64,000 nucleotides of DNA, from NCBI GenBank assembly GCA_027557655.1, contig CP064915.1, positions 248,001-312,000 of the forward strand, in the 5' to 3' direction. The notes below the pieces were generated by a model. It searched no databases. It saw only the letters and a program-made list of their open reading frames with translations, and was not told where the DNA came from. Positions 1-8,236 of the stretch are shown here, piece by piece. The position numbers and the translations under genes were made by a program. This DNA comes from Candidatus Kinetoplastibacterium crithidii (GTDB lineage: Bacteria > Pseudomonadota > Gammaproteobacteria > Burkholderiales > Burkholderiaceae_B). The first letter of the stretch is position 1. Each line of letters begins with the position of its first letter.

Positions 1-513
1 TGTAGAGTTTTTGTAGTACATGCAAGAAATGCTATTTTAGGAAAACTAAATCCTAAAAATAATCGTACTATTCCAGCATTAAATTATGAATATGTTTATC
101 AATTGAAAAAAGATTTTCCTGATGCCGTGATTATTTTAAATGGTGGTATTTTAACTTTAGAAATTGCTAATAGTGTTTTGCAAAAAGTAGACGGGATCAT
201 GATTGGACGTGCAGTTATGAATAATCCTTTGATTATTTCAAGTATATCTAGTGTTTTATGGCCTGATTATATTCCATATAAGGTAGATAGAATTATTAAT
301 ATAATGATTGAATATGCAGAAAAAGAAGTATCTAATGGAGTACCTATTGGATCAATAGTGCGGCCAATGTTAAATATGTTCAAAGGCTTTAAAGGTGCTA
401 AAATATGGAGAAATATGCTATCTGATCAAAGTAAATTAAAAAAAAATAATCCTGAAATAATAATGTCAGCATGGAAAAATATTTCTGTTTTTCTTAATGA
501 TAATATTGTTTGA
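1..513 (+). CDS. dusA: tRNA-dihydrouridine synthase A, C-terminal part (cut by window edge)
   Basis: This is the 3' part of an FMN-dependent tRNA-dihydrouridine synthase, which reduces uridines in the tRNA D-loop. The reading frame is open from base 1, so the gene begins upstream of the window. Visible family features are VHARNA at the start (the segment after the catalytic cysteine), the Gly-Gly phosphate-binding turn LNGGI, and the barrel-closing IMIGRAVMNNP. The spacing and the C-terminal helical segment fit DusA rather than DusB or DusC. The frame is intact to its TGA stop. The assignment is from family resemblance; the N-terminal domain cannot be checked here. Confidence 0.9.
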   Translation, partial: CRVFVVHARNAILGKLNPKNNRTIPALNYEYVYQLKKDFPDAVIILNGGILTLEIANSVLQKVDGIMIGRAVMNNPLIISSISSVLWPDYIPYKVDRIINIMIEYAEKEVSNGVPIGSIVRPMLNMFKGFKGAKIWRNMLSDQSKLKKNNPEIIMSAWKNISVFLNDNIV

Positions 514-724
514 TTTTTGATAAAAATTGTAATTTGTTATTAATTGTTAACGTATCTTTTAGGATATGTTAGAATATATGCTCTTTGAGGCATTATAATA
601 ATATTTATGTGAAAGATTTTAGTTTATACAGTTGCTTATTTTTATTGGGTCTGTTAAGTAAGATTTTTACATTTATTGAATAATGTCTTTATTAAAATGT
701 TAAATTCAAATTTTGTGATCTTAT

Positions 725-1789
725 ATGTCTGGTAATTCTGTAGGTAAATTATTTTGTGTTACTAATTTTGGAGAATCACATGGTCCTGCTATTGGTTGCG
801 TGGTAGATGGATGTCCTCCAGGAATGAAATTAGATCGTCTTGATATCCAGTCTGAACTCGATAGAAGAAAACCAGGTACTTCTCGTCATGTTACACAGAG
901 ACAAGAAAAAGATGAAGTTGAAATATTATCAGGAGTCTATAATGGAGAAACTACTGGAACTCCAATATCTTTATTAATTCGTAATACTGACGCTCGTAGT
1001 AAAGATTATTCAAATATAGCTGAAGCATTTCGTCCTGGACATGCCGATTATTCTTATTGGCATAAATATGGAATCAGAGATCCTAGAGGTGGTGGTAGAT
1101 CATCAGCTCGTCTAACTGCACCTACAGTGGCTGCAGGTGCGATAGCCAAGAAGTGGCTTTTTGAAAAATATAGTGTATCTATATCTGCTTATATGAGTCA
1201 GTTAGGTAAAATTTTTATTCCATTCATTTCTTATGACAATATTGATAAGAATCCTTTTTTTTCTCCAAATATGGAAATAGTTCCAGAACTAGAGAATTAT
1301 ATGGATTTATTGCGTAAAAATGGAGATTCTATAGGTGCTCGTGTTGAAGTTGTTGCTAATAATGTACCTGTTGGCTTAGGAGAACCTATTTATGATAGGT
1401 TAGATGCTGATATTGCGCATATAATGATGGGGTTGAATGCAGTTAAAGCAGTATCTATTGGTTCTGGTTTCGAGTCTATAAGTCAATTGGGTTCAGAACA
1501 TGGTGACGAAATTACACCAGAAGGTTTTAAATCTAATAATTCTGGTGGGATATTAGGAGGTATATCAACAGGACAGCCTATTACTGTATCATTGGCAATT
1601 AAACCAACTTCCAGTATCAGAGTTGAAAGAAATTCTGTTAATAAAAATAATGAATCTGTTGTTGTTCAAACCTTTGGTCGTCATGATCCTTGTGTTGGTA
1701 TAAGAGCTATTCCAATTGTTGAGTCTATGATGGCAATAATTCTTATGGATCATGCCCTTAGATACCGAGGTCAGTGTGGTATTAAATAA
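725..1789 (+). CDS. aroC: Chorismate synthase
   Basis: This enzyme converts 5-enolpyruvylshikimate-3-phosphate to chorismate, the last common step to aromatic amino acids and folate, using reduced FMN. The protein has 354 residues, normal for the family. It carries GESHGPAIG near residues 16-24 with the conserved His19, the RPGHADYSYWHKYG segment near residue 103, and the FGRHDPCVGIRAIPIVE signature near the C-terminus. The ATG start precedes the usual SGNS(x)GKLF N-terminus. It is preceded by a 211-bp non-coding gap and followed 72 bp later by leuC on the same strand. All signatures are present, so the gene looks functional. Confidence 0.97.
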   Translation: MSGNSVGKLFCVTNFGESHGPAIGCVVDGCPPGMKLDRLDIQSELDRRKPGTSRHVTQRQEKDEVEILSGVYNGETTGTPISLLIRNTDARSKDYSNIAEAFRPGHADYSYWHKYGIRDPRGGGRSSARLTAPTVAAGAIAKKWLFEKYSVSISAYMSQLGKIFIPFISYDNIDKNPFFSPNMEIVPELENYMDLLRKNGDSIGARVEVVANNVPVGLGEPIYDRLDADIAHIMMGLNAVKAVSIGSGFESISQLGSEHGDEITPEGFKSNNSGGILGGISTGQPITVSLAIKPTSSIRVERNSVNKNNESVVVQTFGRHDPCVGIRAIPIVESMMAIILMDHALRYRGQCGIK

Positions 1790-1861
1790 GTTGTTTTTTA
1801 TTAAAATCGTTTCTACTATCTTTTAGTAGTTTAATTTAAATAGTTTTTAAAGAGTTCTTTT

Positions 1862-3265
1862 ATGGCAAAAACCCTATATGATAAACTTTGGGATGCCCAT
1901 GTCGTACGTCAAGAATCCGATGGGACTTGTTTGATTTACATAGATCGTCATTTGCTTCATGAGGTAACTAGTCCTCAAGCATTTGAAGGATTATCTTTAG
2001 CTAATCGTAAACTGTGGCGTATTGGAGCAAACCTAGCTGTAGCAGATCATAATGTTCCTACAGTAGATCGATCAAAAGGTATAGATGATCCAATATCAAA
2101 ATTGCAAGTCGATACTCTTGATAATAATTGTAAGAATTATGGTGTTTTAGAATTCCGTATGAATGATTTACGTCAAGGTATAGTTCACGTTGTTGGTCCT
2201 GAGCAAGGTGCTACTTTGCCAGGAATGACTGTTGTTTGTGGTGACTCTCATACTAGTACTCATGGTGCAATAGGAGCTTTATCTTTTGGAATAGGTACTT
2301 CAGAAGTTGAACATGTTCTTGCTACTCAAACATTGCTAATGAAGAAAAATAAGAATATGTTAATCACTGTGGAAGGTCAACTTCCTTACGGATGTACTGC
2401 TAAGGATATTATTTTACATATTATTGGTGTTGTAGGGACTGCTGGAGGTACTGGCTACGCTATAGAATTTGCTGGTGAGGCAATACGTTCTCTTTCAGTA
2501 GAAGGTAGAATGACGGTTTGTAATATGGCTATAGAGGCAGGTGCCAGATCAGGATTGGTAGCAGTGGATAATAAAACCATCGAATATTTCAAAGGTAGAC
2601 CATTTTCTCCAAAAGGTGAACTCTGGTCTGAGGCATGTAAATATTGGAATAATCTTCACAGTGATGATGGAGCTGTATTTGATAAGGTTATAAAAATTAA
2701 TGCTTCTGATATACATCCTCAAGTAACTTGGGGAACATCTCCAGAAATGGTATTGCCTATTAATGCTAGAACGCCTGATCCATCAAAAGAACCAAACCAA
2801 GTAAAACGTAATAGTATAGAAAGAGCTTTGTCTTATATGGGGTTGGGTCATAATTTTCCATTAACTGATATTAAATTAGATAAGATATTTATTGGTTCTT
2901 GTACTAATTCAAGAATTGAAGATTTGAGAGATGCAGCTAAAGTTTTAAAAGGCAAGCATATTGCTCCTAATATTATTCAAGCAATTGTTGTTCCTGGGTC
3001 TGGGTTAGTAAAAAAACAAGCTGAAGAAGAAGGACTTGATCAAATTTTTATTGATGCTGGGTATGAGTGGAGAGAACCCGGTTGTTCTATGTGTTTAGCT
3101 ATGAATGCTGACAGACTTGAACCTGGAGAAAGATGTGCTTCTACCTCAAATCGTAATTTTGAAGGTCGTCAAGGACAAGGTGGTAGAACTCATTTAGTTA
3201 GCCCTGCTATGGCAGCAGCAGCTTCAGTTGCTGGCCATTTTGTAGATATTAGAGATTTTAACTGA
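1862..3265 (+). CDS. leuC: 3-isopropylmalate dehydratase, large subunit
   Basis: LeuC is the catalytic subunit of isopropylmalate isomerase, which interconverts 2- and 3-isopropylmalate in leucine synthesis using a [4Fe-4S] cluster. The 467 residues show CGDSHTSTHGA, SFGIGTSEVEHVLATQ, and the three cluster cysteines Cys347 (GSCTNSR), Cys408 and Cys411 (PGCSMC). It heads a compact leuC-leuD-leuB-asd run; leuD starts 10 bp after its stop. The order is that of betaproteobacteria such as Bordetella. No damage is visible, which suggests leucine precursor synthesis is still under selection. Confidence 0.97.
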   Translation: MAKTLYDKLWDAHVVRQESDGTCLIYIDRHLLHEVTSPQAFEGLSLANRKLWRIGANLAVADHNVPTVDRSKGIDDPISKLQVDTLDNNCKNYGVLEFRMNDLRQGIVHVVGPEQGATLPGMTVVCGDSHTSTHGAIGALSFGIGTSEVEHVLATQTLLMKKNKNMLITVEGQLPYGCTAKDIILHIIGVVGTAGGTGYAIEFAGEAIRSLSVEGRMTVCNMAIEAGARSGLVAVDNKTIEYFKGRPFSPKGELWSEACKYWNNLHSDDGAVFDKVIKINASDIHPQVTWGTSPEMVLPINARTPDPSKEPNQVKRNSIERALSYMGLGHNFPLTDIKLDKIFIGSCTNSRIEDLRDAAKVLKGKHIAPNIIQAIVVPGSGLVKKQAEEEGLDQIFIDAGYEWREPGCSMCLAMNADRLEPGERCASTSNRNFEGRQGQGGRTHLVSPAMAAAASVAGHFVDIRDFN

Positions 3266-3275
3266 GTTATTTAAT

Positions 3276-3917
3276 ATGCAACCGTTTACTATTCATAAAG
3301 GTCTAGTAGTTCCATTAGACCGAGAAAATGTTGATACAGATCTAATAATACCAAAACAGTTTTTAAAATCGATAAAGAGAACTGGGTTTGGTCCTAATTT
3401 ATTTGATGAATTAAGGTATTTGGATCATGGTGAACCTGGTATGGATAATAGCAAACGTCCTATAAATCCCGATTTTGTTTTAAACCAAAAGCGTTACGCT
3501 GGTGCTTCTATTTTGTTAGCTAGAAAAAATTTTGGTTGTGGTTCCAGTAGAGAACATGCTCCTTGGGCTTTAACACAATATGGTTTCAGGTCAATTATTG
3601 CTCCTTCTTTTGCTGATATATTTTTTAATAATAGTTTTAAAAATGGTTTACTTCCAATAGTATTATCTGAATCTGATGTTTCTATGTTGTTTGAAAAGGT
3701 AGAAAAAACACCTGGTTATAAAATTACTATAGATTTATATAAACAGAAAATTACTACAGATGATGAATTAACTATTAGTTTTAATATTGAATCTTTTAGG
3801 AAGCATTGCTTATTAAATGGATTTGATGATATTAGTTTAACCCTTCAATATTCTAGCGAAATTAAAGAATTCGAAAATAAACATTTGCTTAGTAATCCAT
3901 GGTTGGAAGCTATTTGA
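3276..3917 (+). CDS. leuD: 3-isopropylmalate dehydratase, small subunit
   Basis: LeuD is the small subunit that pairs with LeuC and closes the isopropylmalate isomerase active site. At 213 residues it has the usual size. The N-terminus reads VVPLDRENVDTDLIIPKQFL, and the substrate-recognition signature GCGSSREHAPWAL lies near residues 88-100. It follows leuC by 10 bp with an ATG start and is followed 53 bp later by leuB. It is presumably co-transcribed with both. Confidence 0.97.
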   Translation: MQPFTIHKGLVVPLDRENVDTDLIIPKQFLKSIKRTGFGPNLFDELRYLDHGEPGMDNSKRPINPDFVLNQKRYAGASILLARKNFGCGSSREHAPWALTQYGFRSIIAPSFADIFFNNSFKNGLLPIVLSESDVSMLFEKVEKTPGYKITIDLYKQKITTDDELTISFNIESFRKHCLLNGFDDISLTLQYSSEIKEFENKHLLSNPWLEAI

Positions 3918-3970
3918 ATGTAATTTTATTTTAATTTTTTATTATTTATGTTTTTATAATTGGACAAAAA

Positions 3971-5056
3971 ATGACTAATGTTGTTGCGGTTTTAGCTGGT
4001 GATGGTATAGGTCCAGAGATTGTAGAGCAGGCTGTTCGTGTTTTAAAATTTTTAGATAATAATATTATTATCAAAAATGCCTTGGTAGGAGGAGCAGCTT
4101 TTGATCAATTTGAACATCCTTTGCCTACTGAAACACTTAATTTAGCAATTGATTCTGATGCTGTTTTATTTGGAGCTGTTGGTGATTGGAAGTATGATAG
4201 TTTACCTCGCGAATTACGTCCAGAACAATCGATTTTAGGTCTTCGCAAATCGCTTGGTTTGTTTGCTAATCTTCGTCCTGCTTTTTTATATTCTGACTTA
4301 GCAAATGCATCTACTTTAAAGCCTGAAGTTGTTTCTGGCCTAGATTTATTAATAGTTCGAGAATTAACAGGTGATGTATATTTTGGCCAGCCCCGTGGAA
4401 CTAGAATATCTAAAGATGGTCATTTTATAGGAGAGAAGGAAGGTTTTGATACTATGCGTTATTCTGAATCAGAAATTCGTAGAATAGCTCATATTGCATT
4501 TCAGTCTGCACAAAAACGCAATAAAAAACTTTGTAGTGTTGACAAAGCAAATGTTCTGGAAACTTCTCAGTTTTGGCGAGATATTGTTATAGATGTATCT
4601 AAAGATTATAAAGATGTTGATTTGACACACATGTATATAGATAATGCAGCTATGCAATTGGTTAAAAACCCATGTCAGTTTGATGTTATTGTTACTGGAA
4701 ATTTATTTGGTGATATACTGTCTGATGAAGCAGCTATGCTTACAGGATCAATAGGGATGCTTCCTTCTGCATCATTAAATTCTAAAAACCAAGGTTTATA
4801 CGAACCAAGTCATGGATCTGCACCAGATATAGCTGGTAAAAATATAGCTAATCCTATAGCGACGATTTTATCTGCAGCTATGTTGCTTAGATATTCTTTG
4901 AATATGCCTATTCAAGCTGACTTGATTAATACTGCTGTTGAAAATGTTTTATCGCAAGGTTTTCGTACTTCTGATATATTTGAGCAAGGTATGATCAAAG
5001 TTAGTACTTCGGAGATGGGCGATGAAATTCTAAAGGAATTGAATAGAAAAATTTAG
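3971..5056 (+). CDS. leuB: 3-isopropylmalate dehydrogenase
   Basis: LeuB is the NAD-dependent oxidative decarboxylase that turns 3-isopropylmalate into 2-oxoisocaproate, the last leucine step before transamination. The 361-residue protein begins with VAVLAGDGIGPEIVEQA. It carries the ELTGDVYFGQPRG substrate loop, the VDKANVLETSQFWR segment, and the dinucleotide-site motif YEPSHGSAPDIAGKNIANP. It sits 53 bp after leuD and 42 bp before asd. No branched-chain aminotransferase gene is present in the window, so the final transamination must be encoded elsewhere or supplied by a host. Confidence 0.97.
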   Translation: MTNVVAVLAGDGIGPEIVEQAVRVLKFLDNNIIIKNALVGGAAFDQFEHPLPTETLNLAIDSDAVLFGAVGDWKYDSLPRELRPEQSILGLRKSLGLFANLRPAFLYSDLANASTLKPEVVSGLDLLIVRELTGDVYFGQPRGTRISKDGHFIGEKEGFDTMRYSESEIRRIAHIAFQSAQKRNKKLCSVDKANVLETSQFWRDIVIDVSKDYKDVDLTHMYIDNAAMQLVKNPCQFDVIVTGNLFGDILSDEAAMLTGSIGMLPSASLNSKNQGLYEPSHGSAPDIAGKNIANPIATILSAAMLLRYSLNMPIQADLINTAVENVLSQGFRTSDIFEQGMIKVSTSEMGDEILKELNRKI

Positions 5057-5098
5057 TTATTAAATTTATTAATACTTATTTTATTAGAGTGACATAAT

Positions 5099-6226
5099 AT
5101 GATTAAATCAGTAGGTATAGTTGGTTGGAGAGGAATGGTTGGTTCCGTTCTAATGAAAAGAATGCGTGAAGAAAATGATTTTTCTTTGATTAATCCTGTA
5201 TTTTTTTCTAGTAGCAATGTTGGTGGAGATGCTCCTGATTGGGCTGATGGAGCTGACAAGTTAAGAAATTCTTATGATATCAATGAATTAAAAAAATTAC
5301 CTATTATTCTGACTGCTCAAGGTGGTGATTATACTACAGAAATTCATACAAAACTTAGACAAATTGGATGGGATGGAATATGGATAGATGCTGCTAGTTC
5401 TTTGCGAATGGAAGATAATTCCGTTATAGTTCTTGATCCAGTTAATCGTTCAGTTATTGATAATGCCTTAAGGAAAGGTATTCGTGATTTTATAGGTGGT
5501 AATTGTACTGTTAGTTGTATGTTAATGGGGTTAGCTGGATTGTTTAAGCATAATCTTGTAGATTGGATTTCATCTATGACGTATCAGGCTGCCTCTGGTG
5601 GTGGAGCTCAGCATATGAGAGAACTGCTTAACCAATTTGGAATAATTAATAATTCCGTAAGTGAGCTTTTACAAGATACAGCATCCGCTATTTTAGAAAT
5701 TGATAGAGAAGTTTTGAATATTCAAAAATCTTTTGATTTTCCGAGTCCTCATTTTGGAGTCCCTCTAGGAGGTAGTTTAATACCATGGATTGATAAAGAT
5801 CTTGGTAATGGCATGTCTCGCGAAGAGTGGAAAGCAGAAGTTGAAACTAATAAAATTCTAGGTAATGAAAAAAATAGCAAAGACTCAATACATGTAGATG
5901 GTATATGTGTGAGGATAGGTGCTATGAGATGTCATAGTCAAGCTCTTACTATTAAACTAAAAAAAGATATTCCTATCAATGAAATAGAAGAGATTATTGA
6001 TAGTGGCTCTTCTTGGTCTAAGGTAATACCTAATAATAAAGAGGATAGTGTTAATAAATTAACTCCTATTGCGGTTGCTGGAACACTAGATATACCGGTT
6101 GGACGTCTACGTAAATTATCTATGGGTCCTAATTATCTTAGTGCTTTTACCGTTGGGGATCAATTGTTATGGGGTGCAGCTGAACCTTTGCGTCGTATGC
6201 TAAGAATAGCTTTGGGTCAAGCCTAG
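5099..6226 (+). CDS. asd: Aspartate-semialdehyde dehydrogenase
   Basis: Asd reduces aspartyl phosphate to aspartate semialdehyde, the branch point to lysine/diaminopimelate, threonine and methionine. The 375-residue protein has the nucleotide-binding GIVGWRGMVGSVL at the N-terminus, the nucleophile Cys136 in GGNCTVSC, and the SGGGAQHMRELL segment that follows. It matches the proteobacterial Asd family with a glycine-rich GWRGMVGS start. It is the last gene of the leuCDB-asd run and ends in front of a clear rho-independent terminator. In Bordetella a fimV-like gene follows; here truA follows directly. Confidence 0.97.
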   Translation: MIKSVGIVGWRGMVGSVLMKRMREENDFSLINPVFFSSSNVGGDAPDWADGADKLRNSYDINELKKLPIILTAQGGDYTTEIHTKLRQIGWDGIWIDAASSLRMEDNSVIVLDPVNRSVIDNALRKGIRDFIGGNCTVSCMLMGLAGLFKHNLVDWISSMTYQAASGGGAQHMRELLNQFGIINNSVSELLQDTASAILEIDREVLNIQKSFDFPSPHFGVPLGGSLIPWIDKDLGNGMSREEWKAEVETNKILGNEKNSKDSIHVDGICVRIGAMRCHSQALTIKLKKDIPINEIEEIIDSGSSWSKVIPNNKEDSVNKLTPIAVAGTLDIPVGRLRKLSMGPNYLSAFTVGDQLLWGAAEPLRRMLRIALGQA

Positions 6227-6245
6227 TATTATATTATTTTTCTAT

Positions 6246-6284
6246 AAATTGAGGAGTGTGTAGTATGCACTCCTCAATTTTTTA
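6246..6284 (+). terminator. Rho-independent terminator after asd
   Basis: A perfect 13-bp inverted repeat (6246-6258 with 6268-6280) encloses a 9-base loop. It contains the GC-rich core GAGGAGTG/CACTCCTC and runs into a T tract. It lies 20 bp after the asd stop and closes the leuC-leuD-leuB-asd transcription unit. Confidence 0.9.
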
Positions 6285-6329
6285 TTACATATTATTAACG
6301 ATTAACATAGTTGTTTTACTGTTTTAGTA

Positions 6330-7127
6330 ATGAATAGAATAGCTTTGGGCTTATCTTATAATGGCTCTTTTTTTTATGGATGGCAATCACAGCCTAATTG
6401 TCATTCTATACAAGATATACTGGAAAGTGCAATATCAAAATTTGCATCTGTTAATGAAAAAATTAAGACTATATGTGCTGGTCGTACTGATCGTGATGTT
6501 CATGCTATTTCACAAATTGTTCATTTTGATACTAAATTAGAGAGAAATATGATTTCATGGGTAAGAGGAGTAAATGCTTTTTTACCAAAAAATATTTCAA
6601 TACATTGGGCTAAGAATATAACAACAGATTTTCATGCTAGATTTAGTGCTATATCTAGAACTTATACTTATGTTTTATACTGCGGTAGTATTAGACCATC
6701 TATATACCATGATTTGGTTGGATGGTGTATGTATGATTTAAATATAGATAAAATGATAGAAGCATCTAGTTATCTAATTGGTTTACATGACTTTTCAAGT
6801 TTTAGGGCATCTAGATGTCAGTCTAATACATCTGTTAGAGAAATATATCGCTTTGATATAAAGAAAAAGGGTTCTTTTATTATTTTTACAATAGAGGCAA
6901 ATAGTTTTTTATATCATATGGTTCGCAATATAGTAGGAGTTATGATCGAAATAGGTAGATCTATTAAAAATATAGAATGGATGAAAGAATTATTAGAAAT
7001 GAAAAATAGATCTTTTGCAGCTCCAACTTTTTCTCCTAATGGATTGTATTTGCTTTCTGTTAAATATCCTGATTATTTTAATTTGTCTTCTGACATTTTC
7101 AAAAGTAGCGTAATTTTTCCATTTTGA
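6330..7127 (+). CDS. truA: tRNA pseudouridine(38-40) synthase
   Basis: TruA isomerises uridines 38-40 in the anticodon stem-loop of many tRNAs. The 265-residue protein has the typical start (ALGLSYNGSFFYGWQSQ) and the C-terminal FLYHMVRNIVGVMIEIG. The catalytic aspartate is Asp54 in AGRTDRDVHA. The family consensus around it is GRTDxGVHA, so the glycine two residues after the catalytic Asp is replaced here by Asp56, which is unusual. The frame is otherwise intact and of normal length. It is followed 20 bp later by trpF, as in Bordetella. Confidence 0.95.
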   Translation: MNRIALGLSYNGSFFYGWQSQPNCHSIQDILESAISKFASVNEKIKTICAGRTDRDVHAISQIVHFDTKLERNMISWVRGVNAFLPKNISIHWAKNITTDFHARFSAISRTYTYVLYCGSIRPSIYHDLVGWCMYDLNIDKMIEASSYLIGLHDFSSFRASRCQSNTSVREIYRFDIKKKGSFIIFTIEANSFLYHMVRNIVGVMIEIGRSIKNIEWMKELLEMKNRSFAAPTFSPNGLYLLSVKYPDYFNLSSDIFKSSVIFPF

Positions 7128-7147
7128 TAGAATAAAGTGAAAGTTGT

Positions 7148-7828
7148 ATGATTAATAAAAGAACTAGAGTAAAGATTTGTGGTTTTACTAGGGTAGAAGA
7201 TGTTATTTCTGCTATTACTCTTGGAGTTGATGCCATAGGTTTAGTATTTTATAAAAATAGTAAAAGATTTATATCTATAGAACAGGCTATTAATATAAGG
7301 AAAGAAATTCCTCCATTTGTGGATTTAGTTGCTTTATTCGTAAATGCTACAAAATCAGAAATTCATCTTGTTCAAGATAAAATTTCACCAGATTTTTTGC
7401 AATTTCATGGAGATGAGTCAGAGGATTTTTGTTCTATGTTTAAACAAAAATTTTTAAAAGTATTTAGAGTTGGAGCTCCTGGCTTAGAAAATAGTAATAA
7501 TCTGGAACGTGCATGTAAATCCTATTCTTCTGCTTCAGGTTGGTTATTTGATAGTTATACAGAAGAATATGGTGGTAGTGGTATCTCTTTTAATCATAAT
7601 GTTTTAAATTCTTTGTGTAGAAATTTTATCAAGAATCGTGTAATAGTATCAGGTGGAGTGAATGAAACTAATGTTGAAAATATAATTAGATATTTAGATC
7701 CATTTGCTTTAGATTTTAGCAGTTGTGTTGAGGTTTCTCCTGGTATTAAATCGTTAGAAAAGATGTCTAATATTTTAAGTATTATAGAAAAAACAAAAAA
7801 TTGTGTTTCCATAAATACAAAATTATAA
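7148..7828 (+). CDS. trpF: Phosphoribosylanthranilate isomerase
   Basis: TrpF catalyses the Amadori rearrangement of phosphoribosylanthranilate in tryptophan synthesis. The 226-residue TIM-barrel protein has KICGFT with Cys11 (general base), the QFHGDE strand, the acidic residue in WLFDSYTEEYGGSG, and the phosphate-binding SGGVNETN and DFSSCVE segments. It lies 20 bp after truA. In free-living relatives trpB and trpA follow trpF directly; here the next gene is a tRNA, so tryptophan synthase is not encoded at this locus. Confidence 0.96.
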   Translation: MINKRTRVKICGFTRVEDVISAITLGVDAIGLVFYKNSKRFISIEQAINIRKEIPPFVDLVALFVNATKSEIHLVQDKISPDFLQFHGDESEDFCSMFKQKFLKVFRVGAPGLENSNNLERACKSYSSASGWLFDSYTEEYGGSGISFNHNVLNSLCRNFIKNRVIVSGGVNETNVENIIRYLDPFALDFSSCVEVSPGIKSLEKMSNILSIIEKTKNCVSINTKL

Positions 7829-7856
7829 ATTTACATCATAATAACTATGATTATAT

Positions 7857-7885
7857 TTGCAGATTTTCTAAAGGAGAGTTAAGAT
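7857..7885 (+). promoter_or_regulatory. Candidate sigma-70 promoter for tRNA-Val
   Basis: A TTGCAG hexamer (7857-7862), a 17-base spacer and a TAAGAT hexamer (7880-7885) end 11 bases before the first base of the tRNA. The hexamers match the consensus only partly (3/6 and 4/6). The call rests mainly on spacing and on the identical 11-base distance seen before the tRNA-Leu gene. Confidence 0.4.
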
Positions 7886-7896
7886 ATACAATCTAT

Positions 7897-7973
7897 AGGC
7901 GGTTAGCTCAGATGGTTAGAGCGCTACGTTGACATCGTAGAGGTCGTTGGTTCGAGTCCAATATCGCCTACCA
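7897..7973 (+). tRNA. tRNA-Val (anticodon GAC)
   Basis: The 77-base cloverleaf includes an encoded CCA. The acceptor stem AGGCGGT pairs with ATCGCCT, with one G-T pair. The D arm is GCTC...GAGC. The anticodon stem CTACG/CGTAG holds the loop TTGACAT, with anticodon GAC at 7931-7933. The T arm is GTTGG-TTCGAGT-CCAAT. It reads GTC/GTT valine codons and stands alone between trpF and thrS. Confidence 0.97.
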
Positions 7974-8029
7974 AATCAATAAATATTGTAATTAATAATT
8001 AGTTTATCTCTGTGTTTTTGTGATAATTT

Positions 8030-8057
8030 CAGCATAATTTATGCTGCTTTCTTTTTT
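8030..8057 (+). terminator. Possible terminator after tRNA-Val
   Basis: A 6-bp stem CAGCAT/ATGCTG (8030-8035 with 8041-8046) has a 5-base loop and is followed by a T-rich run. It lies about 57 bases after the tRNA and upstream of thrS. The stem is short, so the call is tentative. The rest of the 263-bp gap before thrS shows nothing recognisable. Confidence 0.5.
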
Positions 8058-8236
8058 GTCGGTATATCATATTTAGATTTCTAGATATGATTTTTCTGTC
8101 TGGAAGAACTAATTTTTTAAATTTAATTAATTGTTTCCATAGTATTTAATGGCATTAAGGATCATTAACGTAAATTTTATTGGTTTTAGTTTGATTTGAT
8201 AATTCAATATTTATAAAATTTAGGGAATATTAAGTA

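Noticed and set aside
1790..1861. Hairpin CTACT/AGTAG after aroC as a terminator
   Set aside because: The stem is only 5 bp and lacks a following T run; leuC may be co-transcribed.
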